DNA from: Betaproteobacteria bacterium RIFCSPLOWO2_02_FULL_68_150
Lineage (GTDB): Bacteria > Pseudomonadota > Gammaproteobacteria > Burkholderiales > SG8-39
Direction of reading: 5' to 3'
DNA: 7,969 bases
NCBI GenBank assembly: GCA_001771975.1
Contig: MERE01000050.1
Span: forward strand, 1-7,969
The notes under the pieces were generated by a model that saw only the letters and a list, made by a program, of their open reading frames with translations, had not been told where the DNA came from and ran no database searches. The stretch's first letter is position 1; each line of letters opens with the position of its first letter. Positions 5,686-7,969 of this stretch are shown here, one piece after another. The position numbers and the translations under genes are program-made.

Positions 5686-7146
5686 TTGCTCAACTCGACC
5701 CTCTGCGAACTTTCCGCGGCACTCGAGCGCAGGGCAATTTCGAGCGTCGAGCTGACGCGGCTGTTTCTGGATCGCGTCGAGCGCCTGAACGGCGCGCTGA
5801 ACGCATTCATCACGGTCGATGCGCAGCGCAGCCTGGGCGAGGCGCACGCCGCCGACCAGGTCCGTGCCGCGGGCGGCGCCGGTCCGCTCACCGGTATCCC
5901 GGTTGCGCACAAGGACATCTTCTGCACGCGCGGCATGCTCACGACGTGCGGCTCGAAAATGCTGGCTGACTTCGTCAGCCCCTACGACGCACACGTCATC
6001 GAGCGGTTCGCCAGCGCCGGCGCGGTGCTGCTGGGCAAGACCAACATGGACGAATTCGCGATGGGGTCCTCCAGCGAGAGTTCGTTTTTCGGTCCGGTCA
6101 GGAATCCCTGGGATCGAGCGCGTGTGCCGGGCGGGTCCTCGGGCGGCTCGGCCGCGGCCGTGGCGGCGCGCCTCGCGCCCGCTGCCACCGGTACCGATAC
6201 CGGCGGCTCGATCCGGCAGCCCGCGGCGTTCACCGGCGTCTGCGGCCTGAAGCCGACCTACGGCGTGGTGTCGCGCTATGGCATGGTTGCCTTCGCGTCG
6301 TCGCTCGATCAGGGGGGGCCGATGGCAAAGACCGCGCAGGATCTCGCCCTGCTCATGAACGTGATGGGCGGGCACGACGCGCGCGATTCAACCAGCCTCG
6401 CGCGCGACGCCGAGGACTACACGCGCGAACTGCAAACCCCGCTCGCCGGTCTGCGCATTGGCTTGCCGCGGGAGTATTTCGGTACTGGTTGCGCACCGCA
6501 CGTGCTGGCGCGCGTGCGCGAGGCCATCGCCTGGTTCGAATCGCAGGGCGCCAAGCTCATCGACCTGGCGCTGCCGAACAGCGGGCTCGCTTTGGCGGCG
6601 TACTACGTCATCGCGCCCGCCGAGGCCTCGTCGAACCTGTCGCGCTTCGACGGCGTGCGCTACGGTCACCGGGCGCGCGCATACGGCGATCTCGCCGACA
6701 TGTACTGCCGCACGCGCGCCGAGGGTTTCGGCGCCGAAGTCAAGCGCCGGATCCTGATCGGCACCTACGTGTTGTCGCACGGCTACTACGATGCGTATTA
6801 CCTGCAGGCGCAGAAGGTGCGGCGGCTGATCGCGCGCGATTTTGCCGCGGCGTTCGCGCGCTGCGACGTGATCATGGGACCGACCGCGCCTTCGACCGCG
6901 TTCCCGCTGGGCGCCAACGCCGACGACCCGGTGCAGATGTACCTGAACGACATCTATACGATCCCGGCGCCACTGTCGGGACTGCCGGCGCTCAGCATCC
7001 CGTGCGGCTTCGACGGCGCCGGCCTGCCGATCGGATTGCAGCTCACCGGCAGCCATTTCGCCGAAGCCAGACTGCTCGGCGCCGCGCACCGCTACCAGCA
7101 GGCGACCGACTGGCACCTGCGGGTCCCGGCGGAGACGCCGCTGTGA
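5686..7146 (+). CDS. gatA: GatA, amidase subunit of the tRNA-dependent amidotransferase
   Basis: GatA hydrolyses glutamine (or asparagine) and passes the ammonia through a channel to GatB, where the misacylated tRNA is amidated. The product is 486 residues, a normal length, of the amidase-signature family. The Ser-cisSer-Lys triad is intact: Lys76 in GIPVAHKDIF (70-79), Ser151 in PGGSSGGSAAAVA (148-160) and nucleophile Ser175 in TGTDTGGSIRQPAAF (168-182). The spacings are the same as in S. aureus GatA (79, 154, 178). Further family segments are GLKPTYGVVSRYGM (187-200), SSLDQGGPMAKTAQD just after it, the GPTAPSTAFPLG region, and LSGLPALSIPCGF near the C-terminus. It starts with TTG one base after the gatC stop, so the two genes are probably coupled. 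A run of seven G (6312-6318) lies in the Gln-Gly-Gly codons of DQGGP. Generic amidases share the signature, but the gatC and gatB neighbours settle the identity. Confidence 0.97.
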   Translation: MLNSTLCELSAALERRAISSVELTRLFLDRVERLNGALNAFITVDAQRSLGEAHAADQVRAAGGAGPLTGIPVAHKDIFCTRGMLTTCGSKMLADFVSPYDAHVIERFASAGAVLLGKTNMDEFAMGSSSESSFFGPVRNPWDRARVPGGSSGGSAAAVAARLAPAATGTDTGGSIRQPAAFTGVCGLKPTYGVVSRYGMVAFASSLDQGGPMAKTAQDLALLMNVMGGHDARDSTSLARDAEDYTRELQTPLAGLRIGLPREYFGTGCAPHVLARVREAIAWFESQGAKLIDLALPNSGLALAAYYVIAPAEASSNLSRFDGVRYGHRARAYGDLADMYCRTRAEGFGAEVKRRILIGTYVLSHGYYDAYYLQAQKVRRLIARDFAAAFARCDVIMGPTAPSTAFPLGANADDPVQMYLNDIYTIPAPLSGLPALSIPCGFDGAGLPIGLQLTGSHFAEARLLGAAHRYQQATDWHLRVPAETPL

Positions 7147-7170
7147 AGCCGGCCGCGGCGGGATGACGGC

Positions 7171-7969
<799 letters not shown>

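Noticed and set aside
5164..6375. 403-codon minus-strand frame running from mreB across the intergenic region into gatA
   Set aside because: It crosses the divergent promoter and is antisense to gatC and gatA, whose products are unmistakable. Its translation looks like reverse-strand noise. The minus-strand frame at 6388-7689 opposite gatA/gatB is rejected for the same reason.

Overview
This is an ordinary, well-conserved chromosomal segment of a GC-rich bacterium (clearly above 60% G+C by eye), most likely a betaproteobacterium. The pointers are the gene order (mreB-mreC-mreD-mrdA-rodA divergent from gatC-gatA-gatB, an arrangement I know from Burkholderia/Ralstonia-type genomes), the MreC N-terminus with a PPPFFKRGP motif, and an MreB very close to the proteobacterial type. 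I cannot name a genus from the sequence.

Left half, minus strand (bases 1-5267): the cell-elongation operon, reading right to left as mreB, mreC, mreD, mrdA (PBP2) and rodA (cut by the window start). After a 100-base mreB-mreC gap, the genes overlap at every junction: mreC/mreD by 11 bases, mreD/mrdA by 4 (ATGA) and mrdA/rodA by 1 (TGATG). This suggests translational coupling. MreB forms the cytoplasmic filament, MreC and MreD link it across the membrane, and RodA (glycosyltransferase) with PBP2 (transpeptidase) makes the side-wall peptidoglycan.

Middle (5268-5384): a 117-base divergent intergenic region serving both operons. It holds a perfect TATAAT box facing gatC with no good -35 element, an 11-base direct repeat just upstream of that box, a weak candidate mreB promoter overlapping the same repeats, and a C-run/T-run/G-run/T-run in the gatC leader that could fold into a short terminator-like hairpin.

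Right half, plus strand (5385-7969): gatC, gatA and gatB (gatB cut by the window end), the tRNA-dependent amidotransferase that turns misacylated Asp-tRNA(Asn) and/or Glu-tRNA(Gln) into the correct amidated forms. GatA keeps the full amidase Lys-Ser-Ser triad. gatA starts with TTG; gatB and mreC start with GTG.

I found no mobile element, CRISPR array, tRNA, rRNA, phage gene or unfamiliar gene, and no candidate for an undescribed system. The many long open frames antisense to these genes are GC-rich shadows. The points worth a second look are regulatory: the divergent promoter with its direct repeats, the gatC leader, and a hairpin between mreB and mreC.
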